Of a stretch of 64,000 bases of DNA, positions 12,201 to 20,086 are shown piece after piece; the first letter of the stretch is position 1, and every line of letters begins with the position of its first letter. Source of the stretch: Chamaea fasciata (taxonomy: Eukaryota; Chordata; Aves; Passeriformes; Sylviidae); contig JARCOQ010000015.1 of NCBI GenBank assembly GCA_029207755.1, positions 1,044,044 through 1,108,043 of the forward strand, in the 5' to 3' direction. Below the pieces are notes generated by a model. The model made no database searches. It saw nothing but the letters and a program-made list of their open reading frames with translations, and had not been told where the DNA came from. The position numbers and the translations under genes were made by a program.

Positions 12201-15200
12201 CTCCCCCAGACCCACTCCCGGGGGGACAGAATGAGCTGAACCAGGGCCATGGGGGTGGGAAAGGCAGTGACAAAGTGGCAACGTGGGCAACCGCTGGCAT
12301 CGGCCTGTCGCGTTTCCTTATCACCGGCCTGGGCCTCGTTTGTGCAGAAAGGGAATTAAGCAAACGCTGGGCAAAAGTTTCACTTTCGCTTCCAGCGTGT
12401 AGCAGATCCAGCTCCACCCGGGGCCGGCACTGCCACCCCACAGCCACGGGCACCGACATCTCCCAAAGGCTCGGTTTCACCAAGATGCTGCAGAGATGTG
12501 GAACAGAACCCTTGTGCAAGCACATCCCAGAGTCTGGAACACCAACAGCACCACCAGGAACTGTCCCGTTTCACATTTCAAGCTGCACAGCAGCCTCGGC
12601 GTCCCAGGAAATACCCCAGAGCTGCAGCAACAGCCCCGCTGGCATCACCCATGGCGGCAGCACAGGCCACAGCAGCCATGCCGGCACAGTGCAGGCACAC
12701 AGGGCTCAGCCCAGGGGGCAACTCATTACAGTCACACCCTGCAGGCACAGACAGAAGGGAGACCAGAGCTCTGTGACAGCACAACCACCAGCTGAGAGCC
12801 TCAGCTGGGAGCAGGGGCAGCCCCCAGCTGCCCACCGCAGCCAGCACGGGACACGCTGGTGTGGGGCAGAGCTGGCATGAGACCTGTGGGACAGGGCCAC
12901 AGCACCTGCCCCGGGAAGCTGGTGGGGCCAGAGGAGTTCCCAGGCACGGCAGGATCCAGGTCCGCCCCGGCATCAGCCCTTCGGTCCCGTCCCTCCTCGC
13001 TGCCGGCCGCAGCTCTGCGGTGACCTGGCCAAAAACACAGCTCGAGGAAAAGTGATCCAAAACACCAAACCAGCCCAGCTGTGCCTTCTGGGGCATGGGC
13101 ACCTCTGCCTTTCCCGTGGGAGCCTGGCACAGGCAGCCCGTGTGCCCTCGTGGGGAGGGGGTTCACAGAGCCGCCCCAGCCCCGGCCCAGCCCCACCACA
13201 CAAATTGCAGTTTGTGCCCAGGGAGCACGGCAGCAGCCGGGGCGTGGACGGCTTTGGTGGCTTCAAATTAGTGCCTGGGAGTTGGAAGCAGGAAAACAAA
13301 CCAGCAGAAACGTGGCAGGGCACCAGGCTGCACCCAGTGCCTGAAGGGGACGACAGCCCCATCGCCACCGGGACACGGCGCCTGGGAGGACAGGAGGGCA
13401 CAGGGAGGAGGAGGAGGAGGAGGAGGAGGGTGCCAGGCTCAGCCCTGTGCTACAGCACAGGGGAGGTGATGGCTGGCAGCCCCTGCACCCCCACACCCTC
13501 TATCCTTACGTGGCTGCTTGTTTCCCAAAGCAAGCTGCGGGCATCTCCACATCACCATCCCAGTGCCTGGGCCCCAGCTCCCCCTCCGGGGAAGCACAGG
13601 GGCTGGAGGCGATGCCAGCACAGGGACAAGCCACTGGCTCCCTGCCTGCCCCTCGCACAGGCACAGCGACATGCCAAGGGAGGAAATCCTCCAGCATCCC
13701 TGGTCCCGATGGTCACCACAGCTCCTGAGCCAGAGAACAACTTTCAAGGCATCCAGGCTTCGAGTTCATTATTTATGTCACACTTGAAGTCTCTGCATCT
13801 GTAAAACTTTCTGAATAATTTATGGATGGTGGATCGGGGAGGAAGAGGGACACGTTTTGCTGAAAACCAGGTCACTGAATACCAGCCAAGCAGCAAAGGG
13901 AGACAATGGAAACAGGCACAGAAACTCACTGGGGGAAAGAGATCCAACAGCATTTATGTGCACACAGACACACACACTCCCGAGATGCCCTTGGCATCTG
14001 AGGATATTTAGCAAAACCAGCCCTTCAGCAAATGAGGATCATTTTCAACCTCCTGAATTTATTCTTTCTTCAAAGGGAAGGAGAAAGCGCTGTGAATCAT
14101 CCCTGTTTCTCTCTGTACCTACACTGAGGGCAAAAGGAGGGCAGAGCAGCCCTTTCACCAAAGCCTGGCAGATTTTTTTTCTTGTCCTTACTCCAGTCTC
14201 ACCATCCCTGCATTCCAGTGTTGTTGCTCCTGCCCAGCTCTGCAGAGGGCTCTTCCTCCCTCCTCATCTTCCTCCCCTCCACCAGCCAGCCCAAGCAGCC
14301 CCTCACCAGCACAGAGCACACACGTTCTCCCCACGCCTGTCCTCACACAAAGAGGATGTGAAACGTTCAGCAGAAGGGGCAAGAGGAAGGAAAAGGAGAG
14401 AGGATATTGCAAAGCCCTCTGTCACACCGCCCAAGGGCCCAGACACCCTGGGAACCCCTCACTCCACTGTGATCTCCTGAGCCAGGGGTCTGCTGCCCCC
14501 AGGCCTGCCCAGCTCCACAGCCAAGCGTCACGAGGACAGCTGGGCAGCAGCATGGAGACAGTGACAGTGAGATAAGGCCACCAGCCATGGAGAGAGAAAC
14601 CAAAACCACTTGGAAACACCACTGTAAAATAAAAGCCGGTTAAGGAAAGCAAGCACAGCCAGGAATGATCCCCAGATACCACCTGCACTGGCTCCCAGGG
14701 GTGACATCCCGGCCCCTGCAGCAGTGACACAGATACAACAACCAGCAACAGGCAGCACAGCAGCTCCTCACCCCTGGAGCATCTCCATCCCTGCTGCTGG
14801 ACACTGCAATGCTCCCATGAGACCTTGGAGCTGTCACACACTGAGGGTGACACAGGTGGGAAGAGCCAGCCCAGACCCCACCCAGCACCAGGGCTCTGCA
14901 GGATCACTCTGAGGCACCACAGCGTGAAGCAGCCACGGGGCCACTGAAGCCACTCCTGCAGCAGGAGGAGGATGCACAGAGGGCCAAGCATCCCAGCCAG
15001 GGAGGGGACCACATGCCCCAAACGCTCCCCCAGGGCAGCCTGGGGACCAGCCCCGTGCCACACGTGCCGGGGAGGTGGCGGCAGGGCAGGCACCGGGCAC
15101 TGATTTACTCTCCAGCACAATCAGCGTTATTCCTGTCCCTGCAGCCTGGGCACCACGGGAACTCCCCGCCGGCCCTGCGCAGGAATTAAGGGCTAATCCA

Positions 15201-17018
15201 GGAACACATTCAATAGAAGCTACAAAACAATTCAGCCATGAAAACATCCTTATCTCCAGAGGCCAGCGAGCGTTCTTCCTGCCCGGTGCGAGCAGCCCGG
15301 GGCGTGCAGCACGGCCACGGTCACAGCCAGGGGGACAGGAGCCCACTGGCAGCCACCAGCCCGCAGGGGCTCCCAGCACACCCCAAAATACCAAATACAG
15401 CGTGCCCAGGGCGAGAGCACAGCCGGTCACCTCAGCCAGCACCTGCTACAAGCTACCTGACTAAGCCCAGAGATGCCTCAGGACTCACCAGCTCACTCCC
15501 AAAATGCATTTTCTGCGATGAACAACACTGTAGGATTTGTTCTGGGATAAAATGAATGCTACAGGCAGGGCCAGGCGCTGCTGCCTTCGGCAAACGCTCC
15601 ACAGCAGAACACAGCTCAGACCTGCAGAGCCATAAATGCACCCACAGCTGTCAGGGTTGAGAGTCTTTTAACCCCAAATGCCAAGAATTGGTACAACGGG
15701 AGTCCCTGTAAGCCAGATGTTACCAGCTGCTACTTGAGCACAGAGGAACGACACCCATGGGGCACCATGATCTCTCGGTGTGAGATCAGAAGGGGAGGGA
15801 GCAGGAATCAGAATCCTTCTGGGAATGGACAGGGTGGTGGGAATGGATGGAGCATTCCCTGCCCGTGCATCCTGGGGTGACCTCGCCCCTGTGTTTGTGG
15901 TGTGCCCCTGTCAGCCCATGGCACAGACTGGTGCCCACACGTGCTGCCACCGTGCTGGGTACAGGCACCCCCCTGGATGGGGAAGCACCCTGTGATTTGG
16001 GACAAAGAAACTTCAAAACAGAAAAAACCCCAAATGACCCCATGAGGGAAGAGCAGAAACAGAGCCACAGCTTGTGCCCACCCAGCACAGCCCACCCAAT
16101 GCTGGCAGCCATGCAGAGGCGTCCCCAGCCCCGGCCGTGGGGACAGGAGCCAGCCCAGCCCGGGCACCAGGGAGGACCAGGACGCTGCCAGCCACAGGTG
16201 AGGGTCTCCCCAGCCCCGGAGCCACAGCCCGCGCCGCTGATCCCCCTCCCACCCAGACCCCTCCTCACCGGTTTGCACCACCTCCACCTTCCCCATGGAG
16301 ACGGAGAGGACGGCACCGGAGGGGTCAGCCCGGGCACAGCCACAGCGGGGGCTCCGGGCATCGCCCACCCTGGGCACAGAGGGCACAGAGGACAACCGGA
16401 GAGGGCGGCGGGCGAGGCACCGACCCACCACCCCAAAAACCGCTCCCAAAGGAGGCGACCCCCGAGGGGCACGGAGCGGGACGTGGCGGAGCAGGACCAG
16501 AACCACACACACCACAAGGGCCCATGGCCACGCGCAGCCCGCCGGACCAGGGCCGGAACCCTGTACGTCCCGATGGATCCCGCCGGTGCAGCACACGCGT
16601 TCAGCCCGAGCGGGGCCGGGCCCGGGCGTGTGCCGACGGTCCAGAACCAGGAGCACACACGGCCCCGTGGACCGCGGCCAGGCACATCCTGGTGCACCGC
16701 GCACGTCCCGCTGGACCAGGACCAGGCACGTTCCCCCGGCCCCGCCGGGCACAGGGGGGACACGGGTGGGCGCAGGTGGTCCCGGATGGACGAGCCCCGT
16801 GCCCGGGGCAGCGCGGGGCGGGGGTCGCGGGATCCCGCAGGGCCGCCCCCAGCCCCGCACTTACTCTTGAGGGCGGCGACCAGCGACTTCCCGTCCTTGA
16901 TGAGCTCCTTGATGAACTTGTTGGTCTTGTCCAGCTCGGCCTCGTGGGAGCGCAGCCGCTCCCGGAACTGCGGACTGTCCAGGCAGCACTCGCTGAACTC
17001 CAGCGCCGGCAGCCCCAT
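195..17018 (-). CDS. ARHGAP26: ARHGAP26 (GRAF1), first four coding exons, 5' part of the gene
   Basis: Rho GTPase-activating protein 26 binds curved membranes through an N-terminal BAR domain and inactivates RhoA and Cdc42. It works at endocytic carriers and focal adhesions. Four minus-strand exons (154, 96, 62 and 72 nt) splice in frame to residues 1-128, which is the first half of the BAR domain (family length about 760-814 aa). Recognisable stretches are [54 protein letters not shown] and [15 protein letters not shown], nearly identical to vertebrate ARHGAP26. Intron phases are 1, 1 and 0, and all junctions are GT-AG. The ATG at 17018 has A at -3 and G at +4; the open frame continues 5' only through a TTG codon, so this start is preferred. 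PH, RhoGAP and SH3 exons lie beyond position 1. The paralogues ARHGAP10 and ARHGAP42 are less likely because of the close match and the FGF1 neighbour. Confidence 0.96.
267..599 (-). other. ARHGAP26: ARHGAP26 intron 3
   Basis: A 333-nt GC-rich intron bounded by GTACGG and CCCCCAG on the minus strand. I see no repeat or RNA gene in it. Confidence 0.93.
600..661 (-). CDS. ARHGAP26: ARHGAP26 coding exon 3
   Basis: Acceptor CCTTCCAG ends at 662, and donor GTACGG begins at 599, a weaker donor than the others. The 62-nt exon completes the Ala codon from exon 2 and reads [20 protein letters not shown]. It ends on a codon boundary (phase 0). It matches the BAR-domain stretch of GRAF proteins. Confidence 0.96.
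662..1575 (-). other. ARHGAP26: ARHGAP26 intron 2
   Basis: A 914-nt intron bounded by GTGAGT and CTTCCAG on the minus strand. Nothing else is recognised in it. Confidence 0.93.
1576..1671 (-). CDS. ARHGAP26: ARHGAP26 coding exon 2
   Basis: Acceptor CTCCCACAG ends at 1672 and donor GTGAGT starts at 1575. The 96-nt exon reads [16 protein letters not shown], then [16 protein letters not shown], and ends one base into an Ala codon. It continues the BAR domain. The human protein has Gln where this has Arg in KFRCIG and Met where this has Ile in DDEICI, which are ordinary substitutions. Confidence 0.97.
   Translation of the reverse strand, partial: TCRPPSASSRIPSTSLNSAASATPRRTTRSA
1672..7226 (-). 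other. ARHGAP26: ARHGAP26 intron 1, gene-proximal part without further genes
   Basis: Intron 1 spans 1672-16864 in total. In this 5.5-kb part I see only unique, mostly GC-rich sequence. The many open frames lack splice context and homology. The only motif worth noting is a CCACC/GGTGG inverted repeat at 4035-4045, listed separately. Confidence 0.7.
4035..4045. promoter_or_regulatory. CTCF-like core inside ARHGAP26 intron 1
   Basis: CCACCAGGTGG matches the core of the CTCF consensus but is followed by T rather than GCGC. It is also a near-perfect inverted repeat. A motif this short can occur by chance, so this is only a candidate. Confidence 0.2.
7227..7447 (+). mobile_element. CR1-type LINE 3' fragment
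   Basis: Contains the typical chicken-repeat-1 tail wording: a segment about a gap between GGTTGGGCATCAGGAG, GGCTGCCCAGGGATGTGGT and GGTTGGACTTGATAATC, ending near GTAACTCTGTGATTC. The plus orientation follows from the terminal ATTCTGTGATTC-like end at the right. It is a dead 5'-truncated copy with no open reading frame of the element. Confidence 0.85.
7498..7625. promoter_or_regulatory. Candidate conserved non-coding element
   Basis: An AT-richer, repeat-free island in GC-rich intron 1. It has several homeodomain-like cores (TTCATTAGG, GCTAATCGATTTAG, ACTAATCC). The composition resembles vertebrate enhancers. Conservation cannot be tested from this window alone. Confidence 0.25.
7733..7785. 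promoter_or_regulatory. Short AT-rich homeodomain-site cluster
   Basis: GGATTAG, TTATTAAATC, TGATTAGTTAAT and related TAAT/GATTA cores lie within about 50 bp in otherwise GC-rich intron sequence. This is a candidate regulatory site by composition only. Confidence 0.2.
8276..8463 (-). mobile_element. CR1-type LINE 3' fragment, inverted
   Basis: Resembles the inverted CR1 tail: a CCATGGAACAGTTTAGGTGG start (for the usual AGAATCATTTAGGTTGG), then CCTCCAGGGACGGTGACTTC and CCTTTCCAGGAAGAAA. Diverged, 5'-truncated and non-coding. Confidence 0.75.
8734..8845 (-). mobile_element. CR1-type LINE 3' fragment, inverted
   Basis: ACTGGTTTGGGTTGGAAGGG followed by CTGCCATGGGCAGGGACACC and GGCTCCAAGCCCTGCC is the inverted CR1 terminus. 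The fragment is about 110 bp and breaks off into unique sequence. Confidence 0.85.
9185..9445. other. CpG-rich patch inside ARHGAP26 intron 1
   Basis: Dense CpG dinucleotides (for example CGTCGCCGTCGCCGGCGGCG around 9283) in a 260-bp block without a coding exon. It could be an internal promoter, an alternative first exon or an orphan CpG island. No clear gene accompanies it. Confidence 0.45.
13404..13430 (+). repeat. (GGA)n microsatellite
   Basis: Nine uninterrupted GGA trinucleotides in ARHGAP26 intron 1. Confidence 0.95.
15786..16864 (-). other. ARHGAP26: ARHGAP26 intron 1, promoter-proximal part
   Basis: The start of intron 1 downstream of the exon 1 donor. CpG density rises steadily toward exon 1, consistent with the 3' shoulder of the promoter CpG island. 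The long frames on both strands are a product of GC richness. Confidence 0.7.
16865..17018 (-). CDS. ARHGAP26: ARHGAP26 coding exon 1
   Basis: Encodes residues 1-51 plus the first base of codon 52. It starts at ATG 17018-17016 in a strong Kozak context (AGC before ATGG). It ends AAGA before the donor GTAAGT (16864-16859). The split codon A+AC gives Asn, restoring Lys-Asn-Leu-Ser across the junction as in the vertebrate family. This is the N-terminal helix and first part of the BAR coiled coil. Confidence 0.97.
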
Positions 17019-17277
17019 GCTGCCCGGCACGGCGGGGGGAAAGCACGCCAAAAATCCGCAGAAAACGTAAAAACGGAAGGGGTTTTACGGCGAGGCGCGC
17101 AGCCGCCGGCGCGGGCGGGCGGCGGGAGCGCGGTGCCGGGCCAGGCCGAGCCGGGAGCGGGGCCGGGCGGAGCGGCGGGAGCCGAGCCGCGCCGGGGCGG
17201 AGCTGCTGCCGCCGCCGCTCTGGGGCCGCCGCCCGGGCCCGCCCGCGCCGCCGCTGCGACACGCCCCCCGCCACCGG

Positions 17278-17282
17278 CCAAT
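17278..17282 (-). promoter_or_regulatory. CCAAT box (NF-Y-type), ARHGAP26 promoter
   Basis: GGCCAATGGG has the preferred NF-Y flanks, lies in the CpG island, and is 260 bp upstream of the ARHGAP26 ATG. NF-Y sites work in either orientation. Confidence 0.6.
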
Positions 17283-17328
17283 GGGAGCGCGCCGGCACCG
17301 CCTCTCCCCGCCTTCTCCGCCCGCTCGG

Positions 17329-17351
17329 CCAATCGGGTGCGTGGGCGGGGC
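17329..17351 (-). promoter_or_regulatory. CCAAT box plus adjacent GC box, ARHGAP26 promoter
   Basis: GGCCAATCGGG (CCAAT at 17329-17333) is followed 9 bp later by GGGCGGGGC (17343-17351), a combination of NF-Y and Sp1 sites common in TATA-less promoters. Confidence 0.6.
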
Positions 17352-17423
17352 CGTGCCTTCCCCGCGGCTCCCGCACCTGGGCCGGCCCCGCCCCGGGCAG
17401 AGGCGGCCCCGGCCCGGCCGTGC

Positions 17424-17531
17424 TCCGCTCCCGCCCCGCTCCGCTCCCGCCCCGCTCCGTTCTCCGCCACCCTGCCCGGCCCTGCCCCGCTCCGCTCCCG
17501 CCCCGCTCCGTTCTCCGCCACCCGGCCCGGC
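17424..17531 (+). repeat. GC-box-rich tandem duplication upstream of ARHGAP26
   Basis: A block containing CTCCGCTCCCGCCCCGCTCC and ending TTCTCCGCCACCC occurs twice in tandem. It is itself built of about 10-bp CCGCTCCCGC units. The duplication multiplies Sp1-like CCGCCC sites next to the promoter. Confidence 0.85.
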
Positions 17532-17640
17532 CCGGCCCCGCCGCGGGGAATCCCGCGCCCGGCCTGCGGCAGCGCCGCTCCGGCCCGCCCCGCGCCCCGC
17601 CGGGTGGCGGCTGGCACGTTTCTGCTCCCGTGGCACATCT

Positions 17641-18420
17641 GTGCGGGAGATTACTGCCCGGGCTTAGTGGTGTGATCGGCGAGAATAAACCCGTAATCTC
17701 CTGGAGGGGCTGGATGTGGAGCGGCCGCGGGAGGAGCCGGCGCCAACGAGGAGCTGCGGGGCCCTGTCCCAGCGCTGTGTCCCCAAAGGAGCATCGTCCC
17801 ACGGACGATGCCTGTCACCGCTTCCCTCCAGAGATGATGGATGTCGTCACTTTTCCCCCCAGACGATGGCTGTCGCCGCACACGCACCCCCGGTGGCTGT
17901 CCCACAGCCCGCTTCCTTCAGGAGCACGCCAGGAATCTGGCCCGGGCGCAGCAGCTGGCTCCTCACCTCCTCCCCTCGCCTTCCAGGAGCAAACTGCGGC
18001 CGCAGCAAACAGCCGCTCCTCCTCGTGGGTCCGCCTGGCCGCCGAAAGGTGCTCGGTGGCGGCAGAGCGGCAGGAAAACGGGACACGCCGTCAGCCCCGG
18101 GGAGCTGGGCAAACCCCATCCCGGCACGGACACCGGCCCCCAGTCGAGAACGGAGCCCCCCAAAGCCACCCCCGGCTGGGGCAGCACGGCGGGCCGTCAC
18201 CTCTCCCCCCAGCCTGTGACGAGCAGCCGCATTTGCGGATAATCCCCGAGCGGCTGGAATCCCCGTTTTCCCCCCGGAGGGGGAGCCGAGCCCCGCTCCC
18301 ACCGAGCATTCCCGGCAGCTCAGCCGTGAACGCCAGCGGGGCCCGGCCGGCCGCGGGAGGATGGCCCCGCACAAAGCTCGGGCTCCAGCCCACGCCTGAT
18401 GTTCAAAAGTTCATCCACCT
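17641..18420. other. GC-rich ARHGAP26 upstream flank
   Basis: The CpG-rich shoulder continues to about 18.4 kb with no coding exon. It contains a short local duplication of ACGATGCCTGTCACCGCTTC-like and AGATGATGGATGTCGTCAC-like wording around 17.8 kb. Confidence 0.5.
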
Positions 18421-18479
18421 GTCTTTTCCAGCGGGTGGGTGCGGGCACAGGAACCTGACACCAGCTCAACCTTTTGTCT

Positions 18480-18905
18480 CTGTGGTTTTGTTTTTTTTGA
18501 ATCCTCTAAAGCACGATTCTCTCCATCCTCACACCACAGCCCTAATTCAGGCTGAGTCACCGCCTTCAAATATGGCTTGTGAGCCACATTTTTTTGGATG
18601 AGGCCTCCTAATTATAAAAAGGGATGTAATACTAATTACATGCTTATCTTGTAGGCAGGATATAAAGTTTAATGAGCTGTCATTTACGCCATATGCACGC
18701 AGCCCCATAAAAGCGTGAGATGTTATTATTTGGATTACGCTCCCTAATTCTACCCTGCACAAAGCCACAGGAGCACTATTTCGGTTTTATCCTTCTCCAT
18801 CACCATTGTTCATATTTAAAAGTGTTCCAGCACTTACTGCTAATAGAGGAGAACCTGTAACTAGATTTATAGGACACTGCCTTAGAGGATGCGAATATCT
18901 GGGGC
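18480..18905. promoter_or_regulatory. Candidate conserved non-coding enhancer upstream of ARHGAP26
   Basis: There is an abrupt switch from CpG island to AT-rich, repeat-free sequence. It holds many TAAT/ATTA cores, CTAATTATAAAAAG, a TGTAAT-ACTA-ATTACA inverted repeat at 18625-18640 (homeodomain-dimer-like), TTTAATGAGCTGTCATTTA and TTATTTGGATTA. It looks like a vertebrate developmental enhancer. Conservation is not testable here. Confidence 0.35.
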
Positions 18906-19226
18906 TCGAAATTGATTTTTTTTTTCATCTCTTTTCCAGAATCACAGAAAAGCATTATGCTCAGGCTGTCATTTTCTGATGAGGACAGAATGGAGGCCAT
19001 ACAAAGCTCTGCCACACAAGAAACACCACACATACCACTGGAACCGAGGCCTCAGGCAGGCAGTGAGGAATCTGCTCCCCTTTCTCTGGCTTCATTCATC
19101 AGGAGACACTCGTGTTTGAGCTCCAAATGTGAGAGCAGAGCCGGGCAGCAGGACTGGGGAGGAGCAGCCATGGACATCTTCCAGCCCCATTTTCCTAGGA
19201 TTGTGCATCCAAACTGCAAAAGGATG

Positions 19227-19332
19227 TCATAGAATATCCTGAGTTGGAAGGGACCAGCAGCAATCATGGAGCCCAGCTCATGGCCCTGCACAGGGCACCC
19301 CAGGAATCCCACCACATTCCTGAGAACGTTTA
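19227..19332 (-). mobile_element. CR1-type LINE 3' fragment, inverted
   Basis: CATAGAATATCCTGAGTTGG, then GGACCAGCAGCAATCATGG and TGGCCCTGCACAGGGCACCC, is the inverted end of a CR1 subfamily. About 105 bp, truncated. Confidence 0.85.
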
Positions 19333-19839
19333 TCACTGAAAGGAAAAATAAGCAAACAAATGCCGCAGACTTCCACATCCTCCTGCCTGTGGATAACAAC
19401 AGCTTGCATCCCTCTATAATCCCGGCCATATTTGCCTGCTTTGATTTATTGTTTTAAGCAGCTGGGTTGTCTCACCCCAAGTGAGCCAGGTCAGCTGGAC
19501 ACCGTGTAGGGATCTGGACAGAACCCTGGCCACAGGCAGTGGCCACGGCCTCTGCAGGGCTGTGCTCACACATCCTTCCCACTGATGAAAGCTGTGGCTG
19601 CCCTAATCCCACACAGCCACCCCTGAGCCGTCCTTGACCACACACATTAGCACATTCTCCCTCACTCACCAACCCACATCCCACAGCTCACTCGCTCAGG
19701 GAACATCTGCAGGAAACTACTCCAGCATCAAAAGAAAAATTTTGAAAGAGCAGTTTCTACCTAGATTAGGTGACTCTGGATCAAATAACTGCTGGTGCAG
19801 GGGTGGAGGCTGCCACAGCCGAGCAGAAGGAAGAGGGAG
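19333..19839. other. Intergenic, nothing recognised
   Basis: About 500 bp of unique sequence between two CR1 fragments. No exon, RNA gene or tandem repeat is evident. Confidence 0.6.
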
Positions 19840-20086
19840 GCTGCCAGAGGGCAGGGTTAGGTGGGATTTTGGGAAGGAATTGTTCCCTGCGAGGGTGGGC
19901 AGGCCCTGGCACAGGGTGTCCAGAGAAGCTGTGGCTGCCCCTGGATGCCTGGAAGTGCCCAAGGCCAGGTTGGACAGGGTTTGGAGCAGCCTGGGACAGT
20001 GGGAGGTGTCCCTGCCCATGGCAGGGGGTGAGAACTGGGTGATCTTTGGGGCCCTTTCCATCACAAACCAGTCCGGGATTCTGTGA
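19840..20086 (+). mobile_element. CR1-type LINE 3' fragment
   Basis: One of the best CR1 copies here: GAGAAGCTGTGGCTGCCCC, GGAAGTGCCCAAGGCCAGG, CTGGGACAGTGGGAGGTG and TCCCTGCCCATGGCAGGGGG, ending near GGGATTCTGTGAG. About 245 bp, 5'-truncated, non-coding. Confidence 0.92.

Larger units (their letters stand above)
8846..15785 (-). other. ARHGAP26: ARHGAP26 intron 1, middle part
   Basis: About 7 kb of mainly unique intron sequence. Apart from the CpG patch at 9185-9445, a GGA microsatellite and an AT-richer stretch at 13.75-14.1 kb, I recognise nothing. Long open frames here are compositional. Confidence 0.65.
16790..17640 (-). promoter_or_regulatory. ARHGAP26: ARHGAP26 CpG island promoter and 5' UTR
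   Basis: Extremely GC- and CpG-rich block containing exon 1 and its upstream flank. No TATA box is seen. CCAAT boxes, seen on the plus strand, lie at 17278-17282 and 17329-17333 (51 bp apart), and a GC box GGGCGGGGC lies at 17343-17351. All are 260-335 bp upstream of the ATG. This is a standard TATA-less NF-Y/Sp1-type housekeeping promoter layout. The transcription start should lie between the ATG and the CCAAT boxes, but its exact base cannot be read. Confidence 0.85.

Noticed and set aside
16191..16205. CAG|GTGAGG donor-like site on the plus strand in ARHGAP26 intron 1
   Set aside because: A single donor-like word in GC-rich DNA with no partner acceptor or coding sequence; likely chance.
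17016..17051. Upstream extension of ARHGAP26 exon 1 to 17051
   Set aside because: The codon at 17051 is TTG, not ATG. The conserved family start is the ATG at 17018 with a strong Kozak context.
16074..17675. 533-codon plus-strand frame and 345-421-codon minus-strand frames at the ARHGAP26 CpG island
   Set aside because: GC-rich sequence is poor in stop codons. The true coding part is only exon 1, bounded by a consensus donor at 16864.
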